From: Terramyces sp. JEL0728
Taxonomy: Eukaryota > Chytridiomycota > Chytridiomycetes > Rhizophydiales > Terramycetaceae
Assembly (NCBI GenBank): GCA_027603945.1
Contig: JADIIU010000030.1
Span: 62,001 to 126,000 of the forward strand
Length of the DNA stretch: 64,000 nucleotides
Direction: 5' to 3'
In this document: one piece after another, positions 34,658-44,296 of the stretch
How the letters are laid out: the number at the start of each line of letters is the position of its first letter
Position numbering within the stretch: position 1 is the stretch's first letter
The notes under the pieces: model-generated
The model's input: only the letters and a program-made list of their open reading frames with translations
Database searches by the model: none
What the model was told of the DNA's origin: nothing
Position numbers and translations under genes: made by a program

Positions 34658-35027
34658 ATGCAGGTTGACCCGTCAACACTTTCGGAACAAGACAGACAGT
34701 TCTATGAGAAATACGGAAGGTTACCCCCACAAAAAAAGCCATTAGGACAGCGCATAAAAGTAGCTATTATTAACCTAGGTATAATTAATCTAATTGTAGG
34801 GTGGAGATCGTAAATACTTTGATTCCGGTGATTATGCAATGTCAAAGGCAGGAAAGAGTGACCCAGAAAACGTCGGTAAAGTGAGAATTAATGTAGGTTC
34901 ACAACATCCAAGTCCTGAGAGGATTCCTCATTCCATCCCGCAGACAATGAAAAAAGGCGATATGACACACTCTCCTGTTAAAGAAAGCGGACTAACACAT
35001 GAACAAGCAGTCAAAGAAGGTGTTTAA
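34658..35027 (+). CDS. Endosulfine/ARPP-19 (Igo1-like) PP2A inhibitor
   Basis: Coding parts 34658..34759 and 34800..35027 give 109 residues. The conserved core is FYEKYGRLPP then DRKYFDSGDYAMSKAGK, containing FDSGDY, the motif phosphorylated by Greatwall/Rim15 kinases that turns the protein into an inhibitor of PP2A-B55. In fungi this controls quiescence entry and mitosis. The intervening 40 nt consists of two complete tiny introns placed end to end (19 + 21 nt). The acidic start and long C-terminal tail are typical of the family. Confidence 0.95.
34760..34799 (+). other. Two abutting introns (19 nt + 21 nt) with no exon between
   Basis: The 40-nt stretch reads GTAGCTATTATTAACCTAG (34760..34778) followed directly by GTATAATT...AATTGTAG (34779..34799). 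Each half has its own donor, branch-like TTAAC or CTAAT and TAG acceptor. Frame is preserved only if all 40 nt leave. Confidence 0.7.
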
Positions 35028-35158
35028 AATATAATTAATGGAATTCAGTTCGAACCTTCAATTACAATTCCTTGTACGCGTCGATTGAATGTAAATGAGA
35101 GCATGAGTAGATCTGAGTTGCGTTTATTGAGAGCGGTTAATATAATTGCATTGTGAGG

Positions 35159-35166
35159 TGATGTCA
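35159..35166. promoter_or_regulatory. CRE-like TGATGTCA before 7-TM gene 1
   Basis: One mismatch to TGACGTCA; 26 bp before the ATG at 35193. Confidence 0.35.
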
Positions 35167-35192
35167 CGAAATTGCTTGCAAATTTTCATATA

Positions 35193-36074
35193 ATGCTTCA
35201 TAATCGGCTGCAGATAAGTTCTCCATTGGAATACACAGCGGCAATATCAATGTTGATATCGTACGGATACAGTATCTATTCATTAGGGGATATTTTTGTA
35301 CATGGAAAGTTGAGTTCATTTGCTCACCAACTTTTGATTTTTCAAACCATCAATATCGGCATGCTGTTTGCAGAGTATTACAATAACTACTATTATAATG
35401 GATTTATCCCGGGGATTCTAGTTACATTCCTGCAACCAACTTTGATTTTTGGCATAGCAGTCACAAATATAAGGATCCTTAGGCTATATAAAAAAGTGAA
35501 TACGCACATCACGGACAAACTGTTAAGAATTGGATACTGGCTGTTTTCAATTTTATATGCGCTGCCAATAGTGTTCCTGCTAATCGCGTACAGCATAAAT
35601 TCAAATTCCTCACTAAGAGCAAGCAGCCTCACAATTCTAGCATTTTCAGTCCTCGTTGTAATATATAATACAGCTCAGGGAATTTACCTGATTTCATTCG
35701 TTTACAACAAGAATTCAACAAAGGAAAAAACGAAACTGCTTGTAGAATTCCGGAAAGCAAATTTTATAATAGTATTTTTAATAGTGTTGGATATAGCCGC
35801 AATAATAATCTTTGTTCTGGCACAATTCGCCCATCTTGGCAGACCCACAAACTATTTGCTGATAGAGCTAGCTACCAGTCTGATAGGTATACACTACTCT
35901 ACTCTGCAACTAATGTTTAAACAGATAAACGAACTAAGTGCGCAATGCACGCCGAAACCGCCTGGTGCGCTCGCAAATTGGGTTGGCCAGTTGTGGAAAA
36001 AGAAAATCAAAGAAGAGGAACAAGTAGATGACGAATACTCACAATTTCAAAGTGTAGCTAATGGAGTTTTTTAA
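35193..36074 (+). CDS. 7-TM array protein 1 (unrecognised family)
   Basis: Intronless, 293 residues. The ATG at 35193 (MLHNRLQISSPLEY) is chosen because protein 3 starts with nearly the same string. Seven hydrophobic segments are visible at about residues 10-30, 40-60, 68-95, 105-130, 140-170, 185-210 and 220-245. Segment 5 contains VVIYNTAQGIYLI, segment 6 IVLDIAAIIIF, segment 7 LIGIHYSTLQLMFKQ. The cytosolic-type C terminus is basic then acidic: LWKKKIKEEE...DDEYSQFQS. The topology is GPCR-like, but I see no rhodopsin DRY or NPxxY motif and no retinal lysine. It is the first of seven same-strand paralogs. Confidence 0.8.
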   Translation: MLHNRLQISSPLEYTAAISMLISYGYSIYSLGDIFVHGKLSSFAHQLLIFQTINIGMLFAEYYNNYYYNGFIPGILVTFLQPTLIFGIAVTNIRILRLYKKVNTHITDKLLRIGYWLFSILYALPIVFLLIAYSINSNSSLRASSLTILAFSVLVVIYNTAQGIYLISFVYNKNSTKEKTKLLVEFRKANFIIVFLIVLDIAAIIIFVLAQFAHLGRPTNYLLIELATSLIGIHYSTLQLMFKQINELSAQCTPKPPGALANWVGQLWKKKIKEEEQVDDEYSQFQSVANGVF

Positions 36075-36109
36075 TTATCACATAATAAAGCCTGATTTTC
36101 ATTGTATGA

Positions 36110-36117
36110 TACGTCAT
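36110..36117. promoter_or_regulatory. CRE-like TACGTCAT before 7-TM gene 2
   Basis: ACGTCA core, 22 bp before the ATG at 36140. Confidence 0.35.
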
Positions 36118-36139
36118 CCTCACTTTTACTTTTTTTCTC

Positions 36140-37045
36140 ATGCCAAATATACAATTGCTAACTAGTAGTGCGTTGGGATATATATGTTTGTTGATATTTG
36201 TATTCTCGTATTTCTTTAGTGTGTATATGATTACAAGGATATGCACTGCAGAAAAAATGACAGCTCTTAGTATACAGCTTTTATTTTTTCAAATAATCAG
36301 CATCGCATTATTATTCTTTATCGCGCATAATTACATATACAATTACACTATACAGATGAGTTGCGTGGTGCAGATTTGCGAAGGTACAATGCTGCTGGCC
36401 GTTGCAATTGTGAATTTGTGGGTTCTTCGGTTTTACGAATCAGGGAATCAACATAAATACGGTATTTACATTAAATTCGGAATAGGCTACTTGCTGGCTC
36501 TGTACTTTAGCAACGTAATCATTACAATAATTGTGACAATTGCTCCCATTGAAATCTTGAACAAGATCAACGTGATTGTGGTATTAGCACTGGCTGTTTC
36601 GGTTGTGATTTACAATATTTCTCAGGGAATTTATTTGATTGTCAAAACATCGAGGACGAATACGAATGAGAAGATTCAGCAGACTTCGGCATATCTGAAA
36701 GCCAAAATATTGATACTGGTAATGATAGTATTGGATATATCAGGGACATTATGTTACGCTATCTCGAGTTTTGCAATATTGGACCATGACACTACCGTAA
36801 TACTGGATATGATACCAACAGGGCTGACCTGTATTCATTTTTCAACCATACAAGTAATGTACAGACAAATCAATGATATTCAAGTTGCAAAAATGAATCA
36901 AAAAAGCGTAGAAATTGTCACTAGTAATACCTTGGCCAGATGGGTTGCGAATATCTTGAAAAGGAAAACAATCCAGGAAGAAGAAGAGTTTGACGACAAT
37001 TATTCGCAGTTTCAAAGCCTCGCACCAGATACAAATCTAAAATAA
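36140..37045 (+). CDS. 7-TM array protein 2
   Basis: Intronless, 301 residues, starting MPNIQLLTSSALGYI. It has seven hydrophobic segments with the array signatures VVIYNISQGIYLIV (segment 5), IVLDISGTLCYA (6) and CIHFSTIQVMYRQIND (7). The tail KTIQEEEEFDDNYSQFQS repeats the C-terminal motif of proteins 1 and 3, which suggests a shared cytosolic partner or trafficking signal (inference). The stop lies in AAATAAA. Confidence 0.8.
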   Translation: MPNIQLLTSSALGYICLLIFVFSYFFSVYMITRICTAEKMTALSIQLLFFQIISIALLFFIAHNYIYNYTIQMSCVVQICEGTMLLAVAIVNLWVLRFYESGNQHKYGIYIKFGIGYLLALYFSNVIITIIVTIAPIEILNKINVIVVLALAVSVVIYNISQGIYLIVKTSRTNTNEKIQQTSAYLKAKILILVMIVLDISGTLCYAISSFAILDHDTTVILDMIPTGLTCIHFSTIQVMYRQINDIQVAKMNQKSVEIVTSNTLARWVANILKRKTIQEEEEFDDNYSQFQSLAPDTNLK

Positions 37046-37219
37046 ATCCATAATACTTTTTAGCTTGCTATTGGCTCTTATCTTTGGTATCTCGGCTATA
37101 CTAACGCGGAAAAACGGAATAGTTCCTTTGCAGTTCCACAAGTATAAATCAGGATTAAAATAATACTATTGATTCGATTTTGCAGCTCACTTTCAAGACT
37201 CATTGTTTGGCAATGATTT

Positions 37220-37227
37220 TGACGTCA
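37220..37227. promoter_or_regulatory. CRE palindrome TGACGTCA before 7-TM gene 3
   Basis: Perfect palindrome, 29 bp before the ATG at 37257. Confidence 0.45.
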
Positions 37228-37256
37228 TTGCACTTTATAAAACTTTATCGATTGCC

Positions 37257-38138
37257 ATGCTTCATAATAAGATCCAGATACATACCCCATTGGATTACCT
37301 TGCCGTAATATCAATCCTAATTTCATTTTTTATCAGCGTGCTATCTATTGGGGCAATCAACACGGCAGCCAAACGACCGGTATTCACCAATCAATTAATT
37401 TTCTTTCAAATCATCAATATCAGTATGCTATTTTATACATTCTATCATTATTATTTTTTCACTTCAAATGCAGTTGGGAGAACAGTGGATATGCTGGTAA
37501 ACACGTTAATATTTGGTGTAGCTGTTACGAACCTGCGAATTTTGAAAATATATCAAAAAGTAAATCAGGATATTACAGATAAGAAGGTGCAAGTGATTGG
37601 AATATTTTTTACTATACTTTATGTGATTGCCATGATTCCGTCGGTTATCCAGCTTGTCGTGAACGGCACGCTGATATCTAATATCCAAATTTTCGCAGTA
37701 ATTGTATTCTCTCTATTTGTAATTATATATAACACCGCACAAGGTATCTATCTTATTTGGCTGGTTTATAGTTCTGTTGGCACAATTAATGATAGCCGCA
37801 CAGCTTTCAGAAGAGCCAATTTCTTGATAGTATCAATGATAGTAATGGATATTATTGCCTTGATCTTGTATATCATTCAAAATTTCGTGACTGTTAGTCA
37901 AACAGATTTCAGCGTCCTCGGTATTCTCGCAACGTCAATAATCGGAATACACTATTCTACTATACAGTTGATGTTCAAAGTTCTTAATCAGGTTGGGAGC
38001 AAGTCGAGTGATTTACAAAGAAAGTCTACGAGAGCATCAGAATTAATTGGGCAGCTCTGGCAGAAAAAGATTACAGAAGAAGAAGAATTTGACGACGGGT
38101 ATTCGCAATTCCAAAGCATTGGTGGTGGTGTTTTGTGA
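37257..38138 (+). CDS. 7-TM array protein 3
   Basis: Intronless, 293 residues from the ATG at 37257 (MLHNKIQIHTPLDY). This is the closest paralog of protein 1: FTNQLIFFQIINISMLF in segment 2, VIIYNTAQGIYLIWLVY in 5, IVMDIIALILYIIQNF in 6, IIGIHYSTIQLMFK in 7 and the tail KITEEEEFDDGYSQFQS. The CRE element lies just upstream, inside the longer alternative frame that begins at 37203, which supports the later start. Confidence 0.8.
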   Translation: MLHNKIQIHTPLDYLAVISILISFFISVLSIGAINTAAKRPVFTNQLIFFQIINISMLFYTFYHYYFFTSNAVGRTVDMLVNTLIFGVAVTNLRILKIYQKVNQDITDKKVQVIGIFFTILYVIAMIPSVIQLVVNGTLISNIQIFAVIVFSLFVIIYNTAQGIYLIWLVYSSVGTINDSRTAFRRANFLIVSMIVMDIIALILYIIQNFVTVSQTDFSVLGILATSIIGIHYSTIQLMFKVLNQVGSKSSDLQRKSTRASELIGQLWQKKITEEEEFDDGYSQFQSIGGGVL

Positions 38139-38195
38139 CCATTGTTTAATAATAAACACGTAATTGAAACCGCTGGTTAGTAACTAATTTTCACA

Positions 38196-39023
38196 ATGAC
38201 CACATCAGTAATGAATTTAAATCAGCCGCTATATATTCTATCAGCATCCCTATTGGCTTTATCATTTGTTATCAGCATTGTAATGCTAGTTCTATTGTAT
38301 TCAGCCGATTCAAAAAAGACATTCACCATTCCATTCACTATCTTTCAGATACTAAATTTAATTCAATGCATAAATGTTACATATAGCCATTATTACAGGT
38401 ACAGCATAATCATGGAAAGGCTGCAGGATTTCTTTGTGTGTTTAATGGTGCTTGGGATCTTTACGATTACTTTGATGATATTGCAGATATACGAAAATCT
38501 AAATTCTGCAAGAGCACAATTTATCCTCAAAGTATTTAAACACATCGGTCAAACTTATTGTCTGATAGCATCAATTTTTTCACTCCTATATGCCATTAGC
38601 CCACATCTATTTCCGCAGCTGCGGATTCTGAAACTTGCTCTGGTTACGGTTTGGTTTATTAGCGTAGTTCTATACGACAATTGCCAATCAGTCTATCTAA
38701 TTTTCAAGGTATTTGCCAGAAATTTTATGCATAAAAGAAGGGAGGTGGTGAACGAGTTTAGAAGGGCATCTTCCTTTCTCTTTATTGTAATCATTATTGA
38801 TTGGATAGGGATAATCCTGGGAATTTTACAGTCCAGTCAAACTCTGCAAAACACGATGCTGTTTTCAGAAATTGGAATTGCGTGCACCGGACTTCATTTA
38901 TCTCTCATGCAAATAATGATAAAGGAACTTTATCTGCTTTTGTTGGTTGGAAATATGCAAGTTTCATGTGGCTTTGTAGTATCTTGCACTTCGCTCGATG
39001 ACATATCTGGAACCGCTACATAA
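38196..39023 (+). CDS. 7-TM array protein 4
   Basis: Intronless, 275 residues. Segment signatures are altered: VVLYDNCQSVYLIF (5), IIDWIGIILGIL (6), CTGLHLSLMQIMIKEL (7). The acidic EEE...YSQFQS tail is missing. With protein 5 it forms a subgroup having YDN-QS and DWIG in place of YNTAQG and LDI. No clear CRE is seen upstream, only an ACGT core about 35 bp before the start. The stop is in TAATAAA. Confidence 0.78.
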   Translation: MTTSVMNLNQPLYILSASLLALSFVISIVMLVLLYSADSKKTFTIPFTIFQILNLIQCINVTYSHYYRYSIIMERLQDFFVCLMVLGIFTITLMILQIYENLNSARAQFILKVFKHIGQTYCLIASIFSLLYAISPHLFPQLRILKLALVTVWFISVVLYDNCQSVYLIFKVFARNFMHKRREVVNEFRRASSFLFIVIIIDWIGIILGILQSSQTLQNTMLFSEIGIACTGLHLSLMQIMIKELYLLLLVGNMQVSCGFVVSCTSLDDISGTAT

Positions 39024-39178
39024 TAAATACCAGTTGGATTTCCCTATTTCTCAATGTTGCACGCGATATAGCCAGATGGGAGCAGCAGGAGAGATGCCTT
39101 TTTATTGAGATTGTAAATATTTATTATCCATTGATAAGGCATTGTGAAATCACCATTGTTACCTTTTATCTAGCCAAC

Positions 39179-39997
39179 ATGCCAAATACACAGTTGGGAT
39201 GGAGCTCTCCCTTGGAAATTTTGGCTTTTCTAGTAATAGCAGGTTCATTTGCACTGAGCGTTGGAATGATTGCAAATATATTCGTAAACCCAAAGAAACA
39301 GATCTTTACATGGCAGCTAACAGTGTTTCAAATGTTGAATCTTATACAATGCCTCAATATGTTTTATTGTAATTACTATAGGTTCAGTGTTACCCTGAAT
39401 AAAATTGTGGATGCGCTGGCTGTAACTATGCTGCTGGGGATCCTGGTAACTGGATTGCGCATATTGAAAATTTACAAGTACATCAATCCAAATATATCAG
39501 ACCACTGGACCAGAGTCGCGAACACTGCCACGCTAATACTCTACGTTATAGTGATTGTGCCGTGTTTAGCCAATGTTGCCATGACTCCATATTTACCCCA
39601 GCCTTACAAAATGATTAAAGCGTATATAATGATGGTGTGGACAGTCATAGTAGTAGTGTACGATAATGTTCAATCAATTTATCTATTGAATTTGGCATAT
39701 GGGAGGAACCAATTCAATGCAAAGGAGCGCGTAATTTTGGAATTTCGGAAAGCTACAGCAGTAATACTATTTATAATGGCAATCGACTGGATCGGTGTAG
39801 TCTTTGAAGGAATTCTAATTATGGAGTCGGACGGTTTCAAACAAATGGTTTATGCGCAAATTGCGGTAGGTCTTTCAGGCATCCACTACTGCGGAATGCA
39901 AATGATGATGAAGCAGTTGTGTGTGCTGACATTCTCTGGCCTCACTCCGCCCAAAGTTCAAGAATCCACCTTCAAAGCAACAGAACTCAGCTTATAG
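39179..39997 (+). CDS. 7-TM array protein 5
   Basis: Intronless, 272 residues from the ATG at 39179 (MPNTQLGWSSPLEILAF). This start aligns with proteins 1-3; the open frame extends upstream to 39131 without support. Signatures are VVVYDNVQSIYLL (5), IDWIGVVFEGIL (6) and GIHYCGMQMMMKQL (7). The tail is short and lacks the EEE motif. TAG is followed at once by AATAAA. Confidence 0.78.
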   Translation: MPNTQLGWSSPLEILAFLVIAGSFALSVGMIANIFVNPKKQIFTWQLTVFQMLNLIQCLNMFYCNYYRFSVTLNKIVDALAVTMLLGILVTGLRILKIYKYINPNISDHWTRVANTATLILYVIVIVPCLANVAMTPYLPQPYKMIKAYIMMVWTVIVVVYDNVQSIYLLNLAYGRNQFNAKERVILEFRKATAVILFIMAIDWIGVVFEGILIMESDGFKQMVYAQIAVGLSGIHYCGMQMMMKQLCVLTFSGLTPPKVQESTFKATELSL

Positions 39998-40009
39998 AAT
40001 AAAAATGAC

Positions 40010-40017
40010 TGACGTCA
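40010..40017. promoter_or_regulatory. CRE palindrome TGACGTCA before 7-TM gene 6
   Basis: Perfect palindrome, 28 bp before the ATG at 40046. Confidence 0.45.
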
Positions 40018-40045
40018 GCATTTTAAACTTTGCTACCTTTCAATA

Positions 40046-41316
40046 ATGGACACAGGCCCAGATATCTTGCTGTATGTAGAATATATTGCAATCGGAATTT
40101 CAATATTATTGTGTTTGGTCGTTGGATCAAAGCTGTTTTTTGGAGGCGACGGCATAAAAGCCCAATCAAAGGATATCGCTTATCTTTTCGTATCGCTATT
40201 GCTTTTAGTATTGAAGATCTGTATCATATCGATATCTTTAAAAAGTCCGATACTACAAATTTTGATGTTTATTTTGCACTGGACTGTATTGCTGGGAATC
40301 TTTGTTTTGAATTCGGTTATATTAGAAATATTCAACAAGTTCGATAAAACCATCAGTATCGAGAAAATCAGGGCATCCCGATTGGTATTATACATCTTTT
40401 ACGTGCTGGGGATGCTTCCTGCCATAGTAGACGTGTATTTCATAGTAGCCTCACTGTCGCGGACTTGGATACATAATGTGATATTTTCTTATATTAGTAC
40501 TTGTTTTACTCTCGCTTGATTTGGGAATTGGGAATTAATATCTTGGAAACTATTCAGTATGTTGCTGTTTATTATCGAAGCACTAAAACCTCGGCAATGG
40601 AATACACTGTATTGCAAAAGGAATTGCCAGGGCGGATCTGGATTTTTATATTGGCATTTGCGCTCTCTTGGTGTAGCTTTATTCTGCTTGTTTTTTCAAA
40701 TCAGCAATTATCCGATTGCGCAATGGCTTTCAATTGTTTGCGAGTATCGTTGCTTGTTGTTATCAAGAAATTAATCCAAAGAATATCTCGAAAGCTACTT
40801 AAGCCAAAAAAGATGTCTGGAATATATTCTCACCAGTCATACCTGCCAAAGTCAACGAGTTCCGGATACGAACCTTCAAGATCATTTAATGATGGCACTC
40901 AATCTCATAAATCGTATCAGGAAAGTTCAAAGTCATACAAGGGATCAGGGTGTTTATCTAGGGAAGATCAAGTGAGGAGAACAAATACCAAGGAAGAAAA
41001 TAGATCAAATAAATCCGTACTTGCTAAATTAGAAGAGCTGATTCAAGAAGAAGAACGAAAAGCCAATATTAATCAAGGTGAAACCCGAAGGCACTCAAAT
41101 ATTAAACAGCGTGACCAATCTTTCCCAAGATTAGAGGAAATAAAACGAGCGCATACATATACCGATAGACGGAAAAGTTTAAAAGAAGATGCAGTCGGAA
41201 AGCAGTTTTCACCAGAGGAATATAGAATGACACCATCAAAGAGCTCCAAGATGCTGACTGAAATCGATGCAAGGAGGAAATCAGCACAGTATTCCAAGCC
41301 GGATTTTCAGTTGTGA
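40046..41316 (+). CDS. 7-TM array protein 6 with long cytosolic tail
   Basis: Two exons with a 20-nt intron at 40478..40497 give about 416 residues. Seven hydrophobic segments are visible (e.g. ISILLCLVVGSKLFF, DIAYLFVSLLLLVLKICII, HWTVLLGIFVLNSVIL, ILETIQYVAVYY, IWIFILAFALSWCSFILLVF). A ~170-residue polar tail follows, beginning with YSHQSYLPKSTSS and rich in Ser, Arg and Lys. Protein 7 shares the intron position and the SYLP motif, so 6 and 7 form the second subfamily of the array. ETIQY in segment 5 parallels the Q-x-x-Y of the other members. Confidence 0.75.
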
Positions 41317-41433
41317 TATGCTACAGCAATGTTATGACTTTTATACCCAATCAAGTCTTCTAGATCACTTTTCGGATGTATTAAAGTAATAAACCAACAC
41401 TTGATAATCCTTTCGATACCGTAAGTTTTTGCC

Positions 41434-41441
41434 TGACGTCA
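41434..41441. promoter_or_regulatory. CRE palindrome TGACGTCA before 7-TM gene 7
   Basis: Perfect palindrome, 25 bp before the ATG at 41467. Confidence 0.45.
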
Positions 41442-41466
41442 ACCCAGCTGTAAAAATCCTTTACAA

Positions 41467-42548
41467 ATGGACATGCTAAATGTTGCTCTGATTTACTTGC
41501 AAGCGGTATTGTTGGGAATCAATGTTATTGTTTGTGGGTATGGCATGTATAGATATCGCAACGACAAACTCCACTATATCCTGCTTTTGTTTTCCGCGTT
41601 TCTACTGGCCCTATTCAAAATGATACTAGTGATTCTCAATGTCACTCTGCCGGTATATGCAATGACAGCAATGATTTTGCATTGCACGGTTGGTTTAGGG
41701 ATTTTCGTGATCAACTCGGTTATACTGCAAGATTTTACAATTTTTGATCAACGGATAAGCGTCACTAAAATCAATACTGCTAGGCTGTTTATGTACGTTT
41801 TGTTTGGGATTAGCATCATTCCGCTGTTAATCGGGATTATCAATTCTGCCGCGTCAATCTACAAAGCCTGGGTGGAAAAGGTAAAACGTTTTCAATGTAG
41901 TATATCTTGTACTATCAAATGTGCTGGTTCCTCTTTGTTGATTTTCTTGAAACCCTGCAGTATATCTATCGGCACGTTACCCTAAGTCGGCAAGTGGATA
42001 ATGAATTGAAATCGTTGAAAAGGGGAATCGCGGCCAAAGGCAGAATTAGAGTGGTGTCGTTGCTTTTCGCATGGCTATCACTATTATGTCTGTGTTTTGG
42101 TCAAGAAGGATTTTCAATGACTTTGAATTGCACGCGTTTGGCAATTCTCGTTCACCTTAAAAGGGTATTGACTGATACGATCAAAAAACACTTGTCAAGG
42201 AGAATGGGAGGGATGCACTCCCAAAAATCGTATTTACCCCAGTCATTTGCGTCGCAGCGTTCGTCAGTGAAACCTCGTTCACATGTGCGATCATTACGCG
42301 AAAATAGTGGCAGGGAACATAGTGGAAATTCTAAAAGAGAAACAAACATCCAAATGGAAACCAGCACTCCTAAAAAAGAGGTTAATTCCGCAAGATCTCC
42401 CTCTGCAGATGGCAAATCGAGAGAAGGTTCGATCCAAGACGCCAGTGCATCACTTTCAAAAGCCGAGGCGAAAAAAGAGATAAGCTTGCTCATTAAGCAA
42501 ACGGAATCTGAAAACACTTGTACTACACAAACACAGAATGCCGACTAG
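41467..42548 (+). CDS. 7-TM array protein 7 with long cytosolic tail
   Basis: Two exons with a 20-nt intron at 41881..41900 give about 353 residues. The membrane part mirrors protein 6: LHCTVGLGIFVINSVILQDF, AWVEKYILYYQ across the splice, VDFLETLQYIYRHV, RVVSLLFAWLSLLCLCFGQ and NCTRLAILVHLKRVL. The tail begins MHSQKSYLPQSF, matching YSHQSYLPKS of protein 6, then is polar and Ser/Lys rich. It is the last gene of the array; the next gene converges from the minus strand. Confidence 0.75.
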
Positions 42549-42609
42549 CCCATATTTGGTTAAGCTTCCATGTAATAAATGATACCAGTAATAAAAATGA
42601 ATTTCTACT

Positions 42610-43870
42610 TTATTCTTCTTGGCACCCTCCAACGATCCAGTAATAAGTATCTAATAAATCATTAACAGAAGATTCAATGCTGAATTGCATTCCGACACGT
42701 CTGGATAACTGCCTATTACTATTATTCTTGTAGATATCACGTATGATTTGGCAGAATTGCTCGGTATTCCCCGTGTCAAACATCCAATTATCAATCATTT
42801 TGTATACTGTAGTGAATGCGCCAGAACGTACTATGCATGACGGTGTACCACAAGCCATCGCTTCAGCAACTGTGAATCCAAATGTTTCGGATCCTGAAGC
42901 ACTTACGAAAATATCAGATTGTGCGTAATAGCTAGCAACAATCTTTTCATTGCGGATCATTCCAGTAAAAATGACTCTATACCTTCCATTTATCTACATT
43001 AGTAACTTTTTACAGCTTCGTGTCCAGTATAGACATTTTCCTTTCCGACTATTCTCCCTGCCAACTGTTCCAGTTCTTTTCTAACTGGCCCGTCGCCAAC
43101 AAGGACAAGAGTAGCTGTATCCAATACTTCAAGTGCTTCAACAAGGAAATCAATGGATTTTTCAACAGCCAATCTTCCACAGTAAATCATCACAGGTCCA
43201 TCAGTCGACATTGATTTCAAATCTAAAACATCCCCTTGGTAATTCTTTGCATCCGGATGGAATATTTTTGTGTCTAATCCAGATTTCAAAATATGTACTC
43301 TGTGAGAATAATCAAAGATATAAGAATCAGCGGTTTTGGATGGGATTCCAACACAGTCGGCAAAGAAGCTGAGCGGCAAGTAGTAAGCCAATGGAAATAG
43401 AATGTCTGTAATCCAGTTGAACAATTTTCTAAACAGAATCTTTCCGAAATATAAATCACGGTAATATTCAAGGTAAACATGGTAGGAAACATAGATTTTG
43501 ACACCTCTGAGCCACATTAGAGGTAGGAGTGGCAGGAATGAAAGACACAGCGGTGCAACAATATGAGCAATGTCGTATTCTACAGGTTTCATGAAATTCA
43601 GTAAATCGTAAACAAGTGAAAATGGAGGTAAAATAAAAGTTCTCGAGTTAATAAAAAGAACCTTTGATGATTATAGAATGGGTTTGACAATGATGGTACG
43701 ACTACATCGCAATCTGTTCCTTTGCAAGAGAAAACCGTAACTTGGTGTCCTTGGTCCTTGTATCCTTGAATCCAGTTTTTGCAGCGATTAGCAATTCCGG
43801 AAACGTATGGTGGTAGATATTCAGTTGCGAAAAGGATCCGTAAAGGCTTTTTTTCTTGCATAAAGGACAT
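42610..43870 (-). CDS. GT-B glycosyltransferase, group 1 (GT4/SQD2-like)
   Basis: Three exons with introns 43642..43661 (20 nt) and 42994..43013 (20 nt) give about 406 residues. The N-terminal Rossmann half starts RILFATEYLPPYVSGIANRC. After the first splice comes EYDIAHIVAPLCLSFLPLLP. The C-terminal half has VMIYCGRLAVEKSIDFLVEA, LVLVGDGP and the E-x7-E region SASGSETFGFTVAEAMACGTP that binds the sugar nucleotide. This pattern resembles SQD2 and related fungal enzymes that glycosylate lipids such as diacylglycerol; the acceptor is not provable from sequence. Hydrophobic stretches in the N half suggest membrane association. Confidence 0.85.
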
Positions 43871-44296
43871 TTTTTTCAAACTTTTTGAATTTATACTTGT
43901 TTTAAACGTGGGATCTGATTGGTCGAAACCCAGGTCACATAGAATCATAAAACGGAAACGTGCTATGAACAGACAGTATATCTGAGGTGGTAATAATAAT
44001 CGCATGCGTTAAAGAATATCTAGTTGTCCAGATATTTATCATTTCAGCTGTAGACAATTTTTACACCACTCGAATTTAGTACTGTTGAATATTAATACTG
44101 TTCAAATTTCTAGATAACAATAGATTATCCGTCCAGACTCTCATTTCTGCAACCACGCATATGAAATACCATCCGCAGCTGTGCGATTTGTCGGGAAGAT
44201 AGACACTCGAGTAAGGCTGTAAACCGAAATATTGTCTTTTGTTTGGATCTCAATAAAAGTCTATAATATTTGCACCTGAGGAAATAAGTTGTCCAG
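43871..44296. other. Divergent intergenic region with a 12-bp direct repeat
   Basis: Between the glycosyltransferase and the zinc-motif gene. AGTTGTCCAGAT occurs near 44020 and again just before the start at 44297. No gene or RNA recognised. Confidence 0.35.

Noticed and set aside
34473..34745. 90-codon + strand frame in the GNAT/endosulfine divergent region
   Set aside because: No domain, and it overlaps the well-supported endosulfine start in another frame.
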